A stretch of 64,000 nt of DNA from positions 64,086-128,085 of the forward strand of contig CAIOAK010000177.1 of the NCBI GenBank assembly GCA_903855945.1, written 5' to 3'. A program made the position numbers and the translations under genes. Below are positions 45,296-54,504 of this stretch, one piece after another (the first letter of the stretch is position 1; the number at the start of each line of letters is the position of its first letter). This DNA is from an uncultured Anaeromyxobacter sp. (lineage in GTDB: Bacteria; Myxococcota; Myxococcia; Myxococcales; Anaeromyxobacteraceae). Under the pieces are notes generated by a model. The model did not search any database, had not been told where the DNA came from, and worked only from the letters and a program-made list of their open reading frames with translations.

Positions 45296-45683
45296 TGGAG
45301 TTCTCATCCGGGTGCGGATGTCCCAGGCCGATGCCCACTACGGCGGCGATCTGGTGGACGGGGCGCGCCTGCTGCAGCTCTTCGGCGACGTGGCCACCGA
45401 ACTTCTCGTCCGGCACGACGGGGACGAGGGGCTCTTCCGGGCCTACGACTCCGTCGAGTTCCTCGCGCCGGTCCGTGCGGGGGATTACGTGGAGGCCACC
45501 GGCGAGATCACGCGGGTGGGGAGCACCTCGCGGGCGATGCGCTTCGAGGCCCGCAAGGTGATCGTCCCTCGCCGCGACCTGAACGACAGCGCGGCCGACC
45601 TGCTGGCCGAGTCGGTCGTGGTGTGCCGGGCCACCGGAACCTGCGTGGTCCAGCGGGAGAGGCAGCGGCGCGTGCGCGGGTAG
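45288..45683 (+). CDS. kal: 3-aminobutyryl-CoA ammonia-lyase (hotdog fold)
   Basis: 131 residues from ATG 45288, with GGGAG seven bases upstream. Thioesterase-like hotdog protein with [20 protein letters not shown]. In lysine fermentation Kal converts L-3-aminobutyryl-CoA to crotonyl-CoA and ammonia. The identity rests on sequence pattern plus its place between kamE and kce. It overlaps the kamE end by eight bases. Confidence 0.87.
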   Translation: MADGVLIRVRMSQADAHYGGDLVDGARLLQLFGDVATELLVRHDGDEGLFRAYDSVEFLAPVRAGDYVEATGEITRVGSTSRAMRFEARKVIVPRRDLNDSAADLLAESVVVCRATGTCVVQRERQRRVRG

Positions 45684-45696
45684 GGGGAGGACGAGA

Positions 45697-46539
45697 ATGG
45701 GGGACAGAGCCATCGTCACCTGCGCGGTCGTGGGCGCCGAGGTGACCCGGGAGCAGAGCCCGGCCATCCCGTACACACCCGAGGAGATCGCACGGGCCTC
45801 GGTCGCGGCCTGGCGGGCGGGAGCGTCGGTGGTCCACCTCCACGCGCGCCACCCCGATGGCCGTCCATCCCAGAGCGCCGAGCACTTCCGGGAGATCGTC
45901 GATCGGATCCGTTCGGCGGGCTCCGACGTGGTGATCCAGTGTTCCACCGGGGGTGCGGTCGGCATGTCGGTGGACGAGAGGCTCGGGTCGCTGGTGGCCG
46001 GGGCCGAGATGGCCACCCTGAATCTCGGGACGCTCAACTTCGGTGACCAGGTCTTCGTGAACTCCCGCCCCGACATCGTCCGCATCGCGGGGCGGATCCG
46101 GGAGAAGGGGCTCGTGGCGGAGTGCGAGATCTACGACGCCGGGATGCTCGAGACGCTGCGATGGCTGCGCGAGAAGGGGCACCTGGCCGAGCCCTACCAC
46201 CTCCAGTTCGTGCTCGGCGTGCCCGGAGGGATGTCCGGAACGGAGCGGAACCTTCGCTTCCTCGTGGAGGGGATGCCCGAGCCGGCCCACTGGACGGTGG
46301 CGGGGATCGGCCGATTCGAGATGCCGATGGCCGAGCTCTCGTTGAAGATGGGCGGCCACGTCCGCGTGGGGCTCGAGGACAACCTCCACGTCGCGAAGGG
46401 GGTCCTGGCGAAGGGAAACGAGGAGCTCGTCGCGGCCGCCGTGGCGCGGGTCCAGGCATCCGGGCGGTCGCTCGCCACGCCCGCGGAGGCCCGTGCCATC
46501 CTGGGGATCGGGATCGGGAAGACCCGGAGGACGGAATGA
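45697..46539 (+). CDS. kce: 3-keto-5-aminohexanoate cleavage enzyme
   Basis: 280 residues of the BKACE (DUF849) family. Zinc ligands in VVHLHARHPDG and the Glu in RVGLEDNLHVAKG match Kce, which condenses 3-keto-5-aminohexanoate with acetyl-CoA to give acetoacetate and 3-aminobutyryl-CoA. IQCSTGGAVGMSVDERL is also typical. BKACE enzymes vary in substrate, but the kamDE-kal context makes Kce by far the best call. It is coupled to the next gene by ATGA. Confidence 0.92.
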   Translation: MGDRAIVTCAVVGAEVTREQSPAIPYTPEEIARASVAAWRAGASVVHLHARHPDGRPSQSAEHFREIVDRIRSAGSDVVIQCSTGGAVGMSVDERLGSLVAGAEMATLNLGTLNFGDQVFVNSRPDIVRIAGRIREKGLVAECEIYDAGMLETLRWLREKGHLAEPYHLQFVLGVPGGMSGTERNLRFLVEGMPEPAHWTVAGIGRFEMPMAELSLKMGGHVRVGLEDNLHVAKGVLAKGNEELVAAAVARVQASGRSLATPAEARAILGIGIGKTRRTE

Positions 46540-47021
46540 GCCTGAAGGACTGGGTGGCGCGCTTCCGGACGCAGCACGAGCTGGCGAGGGGCGGAAAGCT
46601 CTCCGGTGACTCGTTGACGGCCTACCGGGCCATGCGGGACGAGCTCGCCCGCGCATTGCTGGGCGCCCAGACGGCCTCGCTCCGGTCGGGGGAGGTGCCG
46701 CGGCAGGTGCTCCGCGTCGCGCGCGCGCTGCAGGCCGACCTGGAGTGGAGCGTGGACCGGGCGCGGGCCGTCACCCAGGAGATCTCCGCGGGAGGCTTCT
46801 CCGCGCTTCTCGCGAAGGCGCCGCCCACCGACGAGGAGGTGAAGGTGAAGCTCCGCCTTCCGGGGGTGGAATCGGTGGCGGGGCTCGCCCGGGTGGTGGG
46901 CGTCGTGGTCCAGCCCTCGGTGGTGCGCGTCTCCTTCGCCTTCCAGGGGCTGTCGGACGCCGAGCGGGAGCGGGTCGAGATCGCGGTCTTCGACACGGTC
47001 CTGCAGAACATCCAGCTATGA
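46536..47021 (+). CDS. Unknown protein, possibly PilZ-like, last gene of the kam operon
   Basis: 161 residues. A helical N-terminus (KDWVARFRTQHELARGGKLS; basic) precedes a beta-rich C-terminal part (VKVKLRLPGVESVAGLARVVG, VVRVSFAFQGLSDAERERVEIAVFD). The pattern FxFxxLSxAERxRxExxxFD at the end recalls PilZ domains. The c-di-GMP-binding RxxxR and D/NxSxxG motifs are absent, so if PilZ it is a non-binding type. The ATG overlaps the kce stop. Confidence 0.5.
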   Translation: MSLKDWVARFRTQHELARGGKLSGDSLTAYRAMRDELARALLGAQTASLRSGEVPRQVLRVARALQADLEWSVDRARAVTQEISAGGFSALLAKAPPTDEEVKVKLRLPGVESVAGLARVVGVVVQPSVVRVSFAFQGLSDAERERVEIAVFDTVLQNIQL

Positions 47022-47082
47022 AAGCGAGAAGCGGCCTCGGAGCCCGCCGCCCCGAGACCGCTTCTCCTCGCGCCCCCGCGCG

Positions 47083-47916
47083 TCAGGACTTGGCCGGCTC
47101 GGCCGGTGCGGGCGCCTTGGGCGCCTGACCGAAGTCGATGTCGATGTCGAGCTGGACCGACCACATCATGTTGGAGAAGCCGGGCTGCGAGTACTTGTTG
47201 AGGAAGAAGACCGGCCCGGTGAGGATGTCGATGGAGGGGGTGAAGTAGATGCCGATGCCCGCGGCGGCGGCGCTGTAGGCGTTGTTGCCCGTCTGGATGT
47301 CGGCGAAGAAGTTGATCTTGTTCAGACCCTTCAGGCCGAGCTCGATGTCCGGCGAGATGTAGGAACCGATGAAGCCGGCGCGGCCCAGGGTGACGGGCGC
47401 GTCCGGGTTGGACCAGTCGCTCCAGATCAGGTCGGAACCGCCCGCTCCGTAGTATCCACCGACGGTGAGGGTGCCGAAGAAGAAGCCCTTCCCGATCTCG
47501 GCGTGCAGGATGTCGAACTGCGTGGCCTGGTTGGTGCCGACGCCGTAGATGCCGAGCGAGATGCCCGGGAACCACTCACCGAAGGCTCCCTCGGTGAGGC
47601 CGACCTTGGCGTTGAACTGGAGTGCGCCGGCCGGGGAGAGGAAGGCCGCGTTCTGAGCGCCCCAGTACGGGAGGAAGGCGTCGATCCCCACCTCGGCCTG
47701 GATCTTCTCCCAGGGCAGGATGCCCATGGTGAGGCCGAGATCCATCGGGTAGTTGGCCTTGTCGTTGAAGTACGTGTCGTACGTGATGTGCGGGATCAGG
47801 TACGGCTGGACGTAGGTCGTCGCCGGCGTCCAGAACAGGGTGGACGGAGTGGCCCAGGCACCCTGCGCGAAGAGCGCGATGGCACAGGCGGCGAGGACTC
47901 GGACGATCTTCTTCAT
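47083..47916 (-). CDS. Secreted beta-barrel outer-membrane protein beside amtB
   Basis: 277 residues from ATG 47916 (GGGAG upstream). Clear signal peptide (KKIVRVLAACAIALFAQGAWA) and a body of alternating amphipathic beta strands rich in Gly, Tyr and Phe (for example YLIPHITYDTYF, GISLGIYGVG, KINFFADIQTG, IGIYFTPSIDIL), ending in a Pro/Ala tail. This suggests an outer-membrane barrel or porin of no recognised family. A strong sigma-54-type promoter lies 56 bases upstream, as for amtB, so it is probably nitrogen regulated. The terminal Phe expected of many barrels is replaced by a soluble tail. Confidence 0.75.
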   Translation of the reverse strand: MKKIVRVLAACAIALFAQGAWATPSTLFWTPATTYVQPYLIPHITYDTYFNDKANYPMDLGLTMGILPWEKIQAEVGIDAFLPYWGAQNAAFLSPAGALQFNAKVGLTEGAFGEWFPGISLGIYGVGTNQATQFDILHAEIGKGFFFGTLTVGGYYGAGGSDLIWSDWSNPDAPVTLGRAGFIGSYISPDIELGLKGLNKINFFADIQTGNNAYSAAAAGIGIYFTPSIDILTGPVFFLNKYSQPGFSNMMWSVQLDIDIDFGQAPKAPAPAEPAKS

Positions 47917-47971
47917 CGGTGGTCTCCCTGTCGTGTAGTTCGCGGAAGGCGAACCGGATGTTCCGGGGTAT

Positions 47972-47988
47972 TGCACTCCCCGTGCCGA
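47972..47988 (-). promoter_or_regulatory. Sigma-54 (-24/-12) promoter of the outer-membrane protein gene
   Basis: Minus strand reads TCGGCACG-GGGA-GTGCA against the consensus YTGGCACG-N4-TTGCA; both invariant doublets (GG and GC) are present at the right spacing. The transcript would start near 47960, 44 bases before the ATG. Confidence 0.7.
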
Positions 47989-48036
47989 GGCGCCGAGGCC
48001 GGAAATCGTCGAGGGATCCAGGGGCTGGAAGCGAAA

Positions 48037-48077
48037 CTGCGCGCCGGCCGGGCAGGTCCTGCCCCGGAGGCGCGCAG
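48037..48077 (-). terminator. Two-tier hairpin after amtB
   Basis: Outer arms CTGCGCGCC (48037-48045) and GGCGCGCAG (48069-48077) enclose an inner perfect palindrome GGGCAGG-T-CCTGCCC (48050-48064). It starts 20 bases after the amtB stop and is upstream of the next promoter. It is followed by TTTC rather than a long T-run. A likely terminator. Confidence 0.55.
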
Positions 48078-48097
48078 CGGGTGACGCGAGGAGGGCG

Positions 48098-49363
48098 CTA
48101 TCCGGCGTGGGCCGGGCCGCCCGAGGAGGAATCGAACTCGGTGTGGATGTAGCCGCGCTCGCCGCTCTCCGACGCGTCCATCCCGGTCCACTCGTCCTGC
48201 TCGTCGGCGCGGAGCGGGAAGACGAATCCGACCAGCTTGTAGAGGACGAAGGAGAGACTTCCGGACCAGACCATCGTGACGGCAACCCCCACCGCCTGCC
48301 ATCCGAGCAGGGAGAGGCTGGCGTCGGCGCCGTCGGGGTTCACGAGCTTCGTGGCGAAGACGCCGGTGAGGAGGGCGCCGAGGGTGGCGGCGACCCCGTG
48401 GACCGCGAAGACGTCGAGGGAATCGTCGATCCCGAGGCGAGGGCGGTAGCGGACCGCGAGGAGCGAGGCGAGGCCGGCGAGCGCCCCGATGACGAGCGAC
48501 GCACCCGGGGTGACGAACCCGCAGGCGGGCGTGATGGCGACGAGCCCCGCCACCGCGCCCGACGCGAGGCCGACGCCGGACATCTTGCCGTGGAAGAAGA
48601 AGAGCTCGGCCAGTCCCCACGCGGCGGCCGCCGCGGCCGGAGCGAAGAAGGTGTTGGCGAAGGCGTACGCTGCGAGGCCGTTGGCGGCGAGGGCCGACCC
48701 CCCGTTGAATCCGAGCCAGCCGAACCAGAGCATGCCCGCCCCCAGGATCACGAAGGGGACGTTGTGGGGCAGCACCGTGGGGGAGCGCAGGCCGCGCCGC
48801 TTGCCGAGCAGGAGCGCGCCGACGATCGCCGCCGACGCCGCGTTGATGTGGACCACGGTGCCGCCGGCGAAGTCGAGCACCCCGCGGGCGCGCAGCCAGC
48901 CCCCCGGCGCCCAGACCCAGTGGGCCACCGGCGTGTAGACGATGAGGCTCCAGAGGACGACGAAGAGCACGAACGCCTTCACCCGGATGCGTTCCACGAG
49001 CGCTCCGGAGATGAGGGCCGGGGTGATGACCGCGAACATCCCCTGGAAGAGCATGAACGCCACGTGGGGGATGGTCGGGGCGAGGTCCTTCTGGACCTCC
49101 GCGCCCACCCCGCGCATGCCGAACCAGTGGGCGCCGCCCAGGAAGAAGTCGAACGTGCCGGGCGAGAAGGAGAGGCTGTAGCCGAGGAGGGCCCAGAGCA
49201 CGCCCACCACCGCCATGCAGACGATGGAGAGGATCATGGTGTGGACGACGTTCTTGGCGCGGACGAGGCCGCCGTAGAAGAAGGCGAGGCCCGGGGTCAT
49301 GAACATGACGAGGCCGGCGCAGATGAGGACGAAGGCGGTGTCGCCCGAGTTGATCGGATTCAC
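48098..49363 (-). CDS. amtB: Ammonium transporter AmtB
   Basis: 421 residues from a GTG start with GGAGG eight bases upstream. Eleven membrane helices; NSGDTAFVLICAGLVMFMTPGLAFFYGGL at the N-terminus, gate Phe region LFQGMFAVITPALISG, pore histidines in FAGGTVVHINA and FAVHGVAATLGALLTGVFA. The cytoplasmic tail ESGERGYIHTEF resembles the E-H-G-E-x-A/GY GlnK-docking tail. It takes up ammonium when nitrogen is scarce. A sigma-54 promoter precedes it. glnK, the usual partner, is absent nearby; an outer-membrane protein takes its place. Confidence 0.95.
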   Translation of the reverse strand: MNPINSGDTAFVLICAGLVMFMTPGLAFFYGGLVRAKNVVHTMILSIVCMAVVGVLWALLGYSLSFSPGTFDFFLGGAHWFGMRGVGAEVQKDLAPTIPHVAFMLFQGMFAVITPALISGALVERIRVKAFVLFVVLWSLIVYTPVAHWVWAPGGWLRARGVLDFAGGTVVHINAASAAIVGALLLGKRRGLRSPTVLPHNVPFVILGAGMLWFGWLGFNGGSALAANGLAAYAFANTFFAPAAAAAAWGLAELFFFHGKMSGVGLASGAVAGLVAITPACGFVTPGASLVIGALAGLASLLAVRYRPRLGIDDSLDVFAVHGVAATLGALLTGVFATKLVNPDGADASLSLLGWQAVGVAVTMVWSGSLSFVLYKLVGFVFPLRADEQDEWTGMDASESGERGYIHTEFDSSSGGPAHAG

Positions 49364-49401
49364 GCGGAATTCCTCCGGGGAGGGTGGGTGCCCGAAAGGA
49401 G

Positions 49402-49418
49402 TGCAGGCCGCGTGCCGG
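49402..49418 (-). promoter_or_regulatory. Sigma-54 (-24/-12) promoter of amtB
   Basis: Minus strand reads CCGGCACG-CGGC-CTGCA against YTGGCACG-N4-TTGCA; only the T of -26 and the first T of the -12 box differ. The expected transcript start near 49391 leaves a 28-base leader with a GGAGG ribosome-binding site. Confidence 0.72.
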
Positions 49419-49526
49419 GAGTCCGAGCACCGAGGCAGGCGATTTTCCGGGCATCGGGTGGAACGGATGCCCGCCGGACGCGCAGCGACGTGCTCGGCCC
49501 GCGGGCACCGATCGCTCGGGAGGGCG

Positions 49527-50783
49527 CTACCGGGAAGCGGTCTTCACCGGCTTCTTGCTCGAGGGCTTCGCCGGAGTCTTCGAGCCCTTGCCCTTCTGGG
49601 CGGGCTTTCCCTTGGCGGGAGCCTTCTTGGGCAGCGCCTTCTTCTCCACCTTCTTCGGTTCGGGAGGGGGAGCGGGGGGAGGTGGCACGTACGGGTCGTC
49701 GTCGCTCGCGGAGAGGAGGGATGCGGGTGCCCCGTCCACGACGCGGTAGGGGCCGCGCGTCAATTCCTCGACAGACGCCGCCCGGCCGAGCCAGGCCCGG
49801 TCGGCTCCCGTGACGCCGCAGGCGTCGATGGTGCGCAGGGCGGCGCCCCGCTCCCCGGCCCTGCCCTGGAGGGCGGCGAGGTGGAGGGCGGCACGCCCCC
49901 GCTCCGCGAGAGGCGTCGCGGTGGGCTCGGCGAGGATCCGCTCCAGCGCCGGGTAGGCCTCCTCCGGCCGGGCCGCGCCCGAGAGCGCGAGCTTGGCCAT
50001 CCCGTACGCGCTGCGCGGGTGGGACGGGGAGGCCTGGAGGGCCGCTCGGTAGGCCTGGAGTGCGCCATCCGGGTGGCCCGTGCGACGGAGCGCGTCCCCC
50101 TGCAGGGCCAGGGCAGCGGGGAGGGTGGCGTCGGCGGCCAAGGCCTCGGCGGCGATCGCCGCGGCGCCGGCGGGGTTTCCGGCGAGCAGCGCGACCCGTC
50201 CCTGGATCACGCGCCCCATGGCGCCGGTGCCCGGCCGGCCGGACGAGGTCGCGGCGCCCCCGGCCTGCCGCCGCCCCATGGCCAGCGCGGCACGGGCCAG
50301 GCTCGCAGCCGGAGGGATCTCGGCGGCGCGCTCCGGCGCGTCGAGCAGCCGCTCGGCATCCGCACCGGCGACCTCGTCGCGGTAGTCGGCGGCCAGCATG
50401 GCGAGCGCCTGGGCCCGGAGCGACCCGGCCTCCAGCTCGTCGATCGTCACGAGCGGCTCGAGCACCTGGGATGCGGCCCGGTATCCGGCCCAGGTGTCGG
50501 TGCGCATCAGCTCCCGCGCCTTGCTCATCCCCTGGGCCAGGACCTCGCGCCGGTGGTGGGTCCGGTAGAGGAGGACCGCGGCCAGGGCCACGATGACCAC
50601 GCCGGTGAGCGCGACGGCCTGCACCACGCGCCGCGAACCACCGCGCGGGGACGGGGGGCGCTCCTGCGCGGGAGGGACGGGGCCGTCCGCATCGTCCCCC
50701 GGTTCCACCCAGCGCGGATCGGCGCCCGGGGCGATATCGCGGGAGGAGCCGGCCTCGGGCCGGTCGGACGGTGGGGTGGGCAT
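49527..50783 (-). CDS. Membrane-anchored TPR-like repeat protein
   Basis: 418 residues from ATG 50783. An N-terminal Pro/Asp-rich cytoplasmic segment, one membrane helix (VVQAVALTGVVIVALAAVLLY, about residues 52-72), then Ala/Leu-rich helical repeats of TPR type (for example LPAALALQGDALRRTGHPDG and ALQAYRAALQASPSHPRSAY), and a Lys/Pro/Ala-rich tail (PKKVEKKALPKKAPAKG). It is probably a periplasmic scaffold tethered to the inner membrane; the tail could bind cell wall or DNA-like polyanions. Function unknown. Confidence 0.7.
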   Translation of the reverse strand: MPTPPSDRPEAGSSRDIAPGADPRWVEPGDDADGPVPPAQERPPSPRGGSRRVVQAVALTGVVIVALAAVLLYRTHHRREVLAQGMSKARELMRTDTWAGYRAASQVLEPLVTIDELEAGSLRAQALAMLAADYRDEVAGADAERLLDAPERAAEIPPAASLARAALAMGRRQAGGAATSSGRPGTGAMGRVIQGRVALLAGNPAGAAAIAAEALAADATLPAALALQGDALRRTGHPDGALQAYRAALQASPSHPRSAYGMAKLALSGAARPEEAYPALERILAEPTATPLAERGRAALHLAALQGRAGERGAALRTIDACGVTGADRAWLGRAASVEELTRGPYRVVDGAPASLLSASDDDPYVPPPPAPPPEPKKVEKKALPKKAPAKGKPAQKGKGSKTPAKPSSKKPVKTASR

Positions 50784-50824
50784 ATCAGCCGGTATCGCCC
50801 CGCCGGGACCGGGAGTCAAAAAAG

Positions 50825-51055
50825 CTACGTACCGCGCTCCTGGCTTTCCCGGACTTCCCGCTCGTCCTCCCGGGCGGCCCCGGAGAGCACGTCGTTCATC
50901 GACGGGAACCTCAGGATCTCCCCGCGGGCGATCTTCCACGCCTGCTGGACGATCCAGGAGAGGGAGCGATCCTGGCGATTGGCCTCCAGCTGGATCTCGT
51001 TCAGCATGTCCTCGGGGAAGTAGAGCGACTGCTTTCGCTTGTCGGTACCGGCCAT
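50825..51055 (-). CDS. TIGR04563-type small protein with RHH-like motif
   Basis: 76 residues from ATG 51055 (GGGAG six bases upstream; earlier in-frame ATGs are in the leader). KRKQSLYFPEDMLNEIQLEA and RQDRSLSWIVQQAWKIAR give a strand-helix-helix of ribbon-helix-helix type and match a family I know as TIGR04563, largely deltaproteobacterial. It could be a small DNA-binding protein. A sigma-70 promoter lies just upstream. It is divergent from tilS. Confidence 0.75.
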   Translation of the reverse strand: MAGTDKRKQSLYFPEDMLNEIQLEANRQDRSLSWIVQQAWKIARGEILRFPSMNDVLSGAAREDEREVRESQERGT

Positions 51056-51092
51056 CGATCGCTCCCTGAGGTAGGATGTCGCCTCACACGCG

Positions 51093-51122
51093 TTCATACG
51101 TCGCACCTACTCGTAAGGTCAA
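51093..51122 (-). promoter_or_regulatory. Sigma-70-type promoter of the TIGR04563-type gene
   Basis: On the minus strand: -35 TTGACC (51122-51117), 18-base spacer, -10 TATGAA (51098-51093). The transcript would start near 51086, about 30 bases before the ATG and its GGGAG site. A good match in an otherwise G+C-rich region. Confidence 0.55.
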
Positions 51123-51173
51123 GGAACACACTGTATGCAGGTTTCGTGTCGTCCCGGGGCGTGAGGAGGTCGC

Positions 51174-52442
51174 GTGACGAGGTTTTCTCGCGACGTGCTG
51201 GCCACCTGCCGGCGGAGAGCCCTCCTCGGGGGCGGCGACTCGGTCCTCGTCGCCCTCTCGGGGGGCGTGGACTCCACGGCGCTCCTGTCTTCCCTGGCGG
51301 AGCTCCGGGGTGCGGGGGAGGTCGGGCCCCTGTTCGCGCTCCACGTGGATCACGGACTTCGCAAGGGGAGTCAGCTGGATGGCGAAGCCTGCGCCCGGAC
51401 CTGCGAACTCCTCCGGGTGCCTTTCCGGGTGGAACGGGTCGAGGTGGCGCCGGGCAACGTCCAGTCCAGGGCCCGGGTGGCCAGGTATGCGGCGCTCCGG
51501 CGCGAGGCGATCCGCGTCGGAGCGACCCGGATCGCCACCGGCCACACGCAGGACGACCAGGCCGAGACGGTGCTGCTCCGGCTGCTTCGCGGCGCCGGCG
51601 CCCGAGGGCTCGCAGGGATCCCCCCTCGGCGCGGAGCGATCATCCGCCCCCTCCTCGACCGCACGCGTGCCGAGGTCGAGGCGTTCGTGGCGTCGAGCGG
51701 GCTCCGCCACGTCGAGGACCCCAGCAACGCCACCCCGCGCTTCCTTCGCAACCGGGTCCGGTCGGAGCTCGTGCCCGTGCTCCGCGCCCTCGCGCCACAG
51801 GGCGTCCGCTCCATCGCCCGCACCGCCGACCTGCTCCGCGACGACGAGCGCGCGCTCGCCGCGGGAGGAGGTCGGCTCGCAGCCGACGGGAGCGCCCGGG
51901 TGGCCGATCTCCTCGCGGCCCCCGTGGCGGTCCGGCGCCGCGCGGTTCGACACCTCTGGCGGACGGCCACCGGCCGCCGCAGCGGCCTGGAGGCACGCCA
52001 CGTCGAGGCCGTACTGGCGCTGCTCGCCCGGCGAAGCCCGGTCCGGGTGGCGCTGCCGCTCGACCACGAGGCGGTCGTCCGCTACGGAGCGCTCTCGGTG
52101 CGCGCGGTACCCGACGCGGGGCGGGCGACCGCGTCGAGCCCGGTCCGGATCGACCGGCCCGGGGGCCACCTCGTCCCCGGCGGCCGGCTCGAGGTCGGTG
52201 CGGCGGTGGGGGTCGCCTGGCCCCTGTGGTGGCGGACCCGGCGTCCCGGCGACCGATTCCGCCCGGAGGGGGGGCGTGGCTCGAAGAAGTTGAAGGCCTG
52301 GCTCATCGACCGGAAGGTCCCGCGGGAGGTCCGGGATGGACTCCGGGTCCTCGCCGACGACCGGGGATGGGTGCTCTGGATGCCGGACCTGGAGGCCCGG
52401 TCGGAGTCGCCCGGCGTGGAGATCCGCCTCATCCCGGGTTAG
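51174..52442 (+). CDS. tilS: tRNA(Ile)-lysidine synthase TilS
   Basis: 422 residues from GTG 51174 with GAGGAGG upstream. PP-loop [56 protein letters not shown] and the [15 protein letters not shown] motif identify TilS, which converts C34 of tRNA-Ile(CAU) to lysidine. The C-terminal domain ([24 protein letters not shown]) is complete. It is upstream of ftsH, an order seen in many bacteria. Confidence 0.95.
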   Translation: MTRFSRDVLATCRRRALLGGGDSVLVALSGGVDSTALLSSLAELRGAGEVGPLFALHVDHGLRKGSQLDGEACARTCELLRVPFRVERVEVAPGNVQSRARVARYAALRREAIRVGATRIATGHTQDDQAETVLLRLLRGAGARGLAGIPPRRGAIIRPLLDRTRAEVEAFVASSGLRHVEDPSNATPRFLRNRVRSELVPVLRALAPQGVRSIARTADLLRDDERALAAGGGRLAADGSARVADLLAAPVAVRRRAVRHLWRTATGRRSGLEARHVEAVLALLARRSPVRVALPLDHEAVVRYGALSVRAVPDAGRATASSPVRIDRPGGHLVPGGRLEVGAAVGVAWPLWWRTRRPGDRFRPEGGRGSKKLKAWLIDRKVPREVRDGLRVLADDRGWVLWMPDLEARSESPGVEIRLIPG

Positions 52443-52569
52443 CGATTCCCGGCCGTCCGGGGGATTTTCCGCGGCAAGATCCACGTTCCCGGACTGCAAG
52501 GGTGTCCCCGGCTGTTATATTGGCCGGAGCGAGAGATTCGGGGAGATCCCCGGGAAGAGGTTTCGGAAA

Positions 52570-54492
52570 TTGCGCCAGTCCTACAAGACCATCCTGCTGT
52601 GGGTCGTCCTGATCCTGATGTTCGTGGCGTTCTACCAGTTCTTCGCCCAGCACAACCGCGAGCAGAAGGAGTTCGCCTTCTCCGACTTCGTCTCCAAGGT
52701 GGAGACGGGTGACGTCCGCGACGTCACGGTGAAGGACACGAACTACTACGGCCACCTGCGGGACGGCAGCGACTTCCACACCGTGGGCCCCCTCGACGCC
52801 ACCGGGTCGGTATTCGACCGCCTCCAGAAGAAGGGGGTGAAGGTCCTCTACGAGAAGCCCGACCAGAACTCCTTCTGGGTCACGGTTCTCGTCCAGTACC
52901 TGCCGCTCGTCTTCCTCTTCCTCCTCTTCTTCTTCTTCATGCGCCAGCTCCAGGCGGGCGGCGGCAAGGCCATGAGCTTCGGCAAGTCGAAGGCCAAGCT
53001 CATGACCGAGCACCACAACAAGGTCACCTTCGCCGACGTGGCGGGCATCGACGAGTCGAAGGACGAGCTCGAGGAGATCATCTCCTTCCTGAAGGACCCG
53101 AAGAAGTTCACCCGGCTCGGCGGGCGCATCCCGAAGGGCGTCCTCCTCATGGGCCCCCCCGGCACCGGGAAGACCCTGCTCGCCCGCGCCGTCGCAGGCG
53201 AGGCCGGAGCGCCCTTCTTCTCCATCTCCGGCTCCGACTTCGTCGAGATGTTCGTGGGCGTCGGCGCGAGCCGCGTCCGCGACCTGTTCGAGCAGGGGAA
53301 GAAGAACGCCCCCTGCATCATCTTCATCGACGAGATCGATGCGGTGGGTCGCCACCGCGGCGCCGGGCTGGGCGGCGGCCACGACGAGCGGGAGCAGACC
53401 CTCAACCAGTTGCTCGTCGAGATGGACGGCTTCGAGTCCAACGAGGGCGTGATCCTCATCGCCGCCACCAACCGCCCCGACGTCCTCGACCCGGCGCTCT
53501 TGCGCCCGGGCCGGTTCGACCGGCGGATCATCGTCCCGCGCCCCGACCTCGGGGGCCGGCTCGGCATCCTCAAGGTGCACACCCGCAAGGTCCCGCTCGA
53601 CGGGACCGTGGACCTCACCAAGGTCGCCCGCGGCACACCGGGCTTCTCGGGCGCCGATCTGGAGAACCTGGTGAACGAGGCCGCGCTCTACGCGGCGCGC
53701 CTGAACAAGGAGAAGGTGGAGGGGCGTGACTTCGAGTACGCGAAGGACAAGGTCCTCATGGGCACGGAGCGTCGCTCCATGATCATCAGCGACAAGGAGA
53801 AGCGCACCACCGCGGTGCACGAGGCCGGCCACGCGCTCGTCGCGAAGGCGCTGCCCAACGCCGACCCGCTCCACAAGGTGACCATCATCCCCCGCGGCCG
53901 GGCCCTGGGTCTCACCCAGCAGCTCCCCGAGGAGGACCGGCTCAACATCGACCAGGAGTTCGCCCACAACCAGGTGGCCATCCTCATGGGCGGCCGCGTG
54001 GCCGAGGAGATCACCTTCGGTCAGAAGACCACCGGGGCCGGGAACGACATCGAGCAGGCCACCAACATGGCCCGCTCCATGGTCTGCGAGTGGGGCATGA
54101 GCGAGCGGATGGGGCCGCTGGCCTTCGGGAAGAAGGAGGGGGAGGTATTCCTCGGCCGCGACATGGCCTCCACGCAGACCTACTCGGAGCAGACCGCACG
54201 CGAGATCGACTCCGAGGTCCGGCGCATCGTCACCGAGCAGTACGAGCGAGCGAAGAAGATCCTGCTGGAGCGGCGCGAGGCGCTCGACAAGATCGCCGAG
54301 GCGCTGCTCGAGCACGAGACGCTCGACCTCGCCGACGTCGACGTGCTGCTCGCCGGGGGATCCATCAACCGTCCGCCGCCGCCCAAGGGTCCGCAGCCTC
54401 CCGCCGCCACCACCGGTGAGAAGGAGAAGGCGAAGGGCGGCATCCTGGGCGGGCTGGCTGGCCTCGGGAAGGCCGAGCCAGGCAAGGCCTGA
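52570..54492 (+). CDS. ftsH: ATP-dependent zinc metalloprotease FtsH
   Basis: 640 residues from a TTG start (52570) with GAGG nine bases upstream; it places the first helix ([19 protein letters not shown]) at the N-terminus as in homologues. A periplasmic domain and second helix ([14 protein letters not shown]) follow. AAA module: Walker [11 protein letters not shown], Walker [18 protein letters not shown] region [19 protein letters not shown], pore [11 protein letters not shown]. Protease HEAGH with a later Asp. It degrades membrane and short-lived proteins. A TATATT -10-like box sits at 52516. The C-terminal Gly/Lys tail is variable. Confidence 0.95.
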   Translation: MRQSYKTILLWVVLILMFVAFYQFFAQHNREQKEFAFSDFVSKVETGDVRDVTVKDTNYYGHLRDGSDFHTVGPLDATGSVFDRLQKKGVKVLYEKPDQNSFWVTVLVQYLPLVFLFLLFFFFMRQLQAGGGKAMSFGKSKAKLMTEHHNKVTFADVAGIDESKDELEEIISFLKDPKKFTRLGGRIPKGVLLMGPPGTGKTLLARAVAGEAGAPFFSISGSDFVEMFVGVGASRVRDLFEQGKKNAPCIIFIDEIDAVGRHRGAGLGGGHDEREQTLNQLLVEMDGFESNEGVILIAATNRPDVLDPALLRPGRFDRRIIVPRPDLGGRLGILKVHTRKVPLDGTVDLTKVARGTPGFSGADLENLVNEAALYAARLNKEKVEGRDFEYAKDKVLMGTERRSMIISDKEKRTTAVHEAGHALVAKALPNADPLHKVTIIPRGRALGLTQQLPEEDRLNIDQEFAHNQVAILMGGRVAEEITFGQKTTGAGNDIEQATNMARSMVCEWGMSERMGPLAFGKKEGEVFLGRDMASTQTYSEQTAREIDSEVRRIVTEQYERAKKILLERREALDKIAEALLEHETLDLADVDVLLAGGSINRPPPPKGPQPPAATTGEKEKAKGGILGGLAGLGKAEPGKA

Positions 54493-54504
54493 TCCGGAGC
54501 ACCC

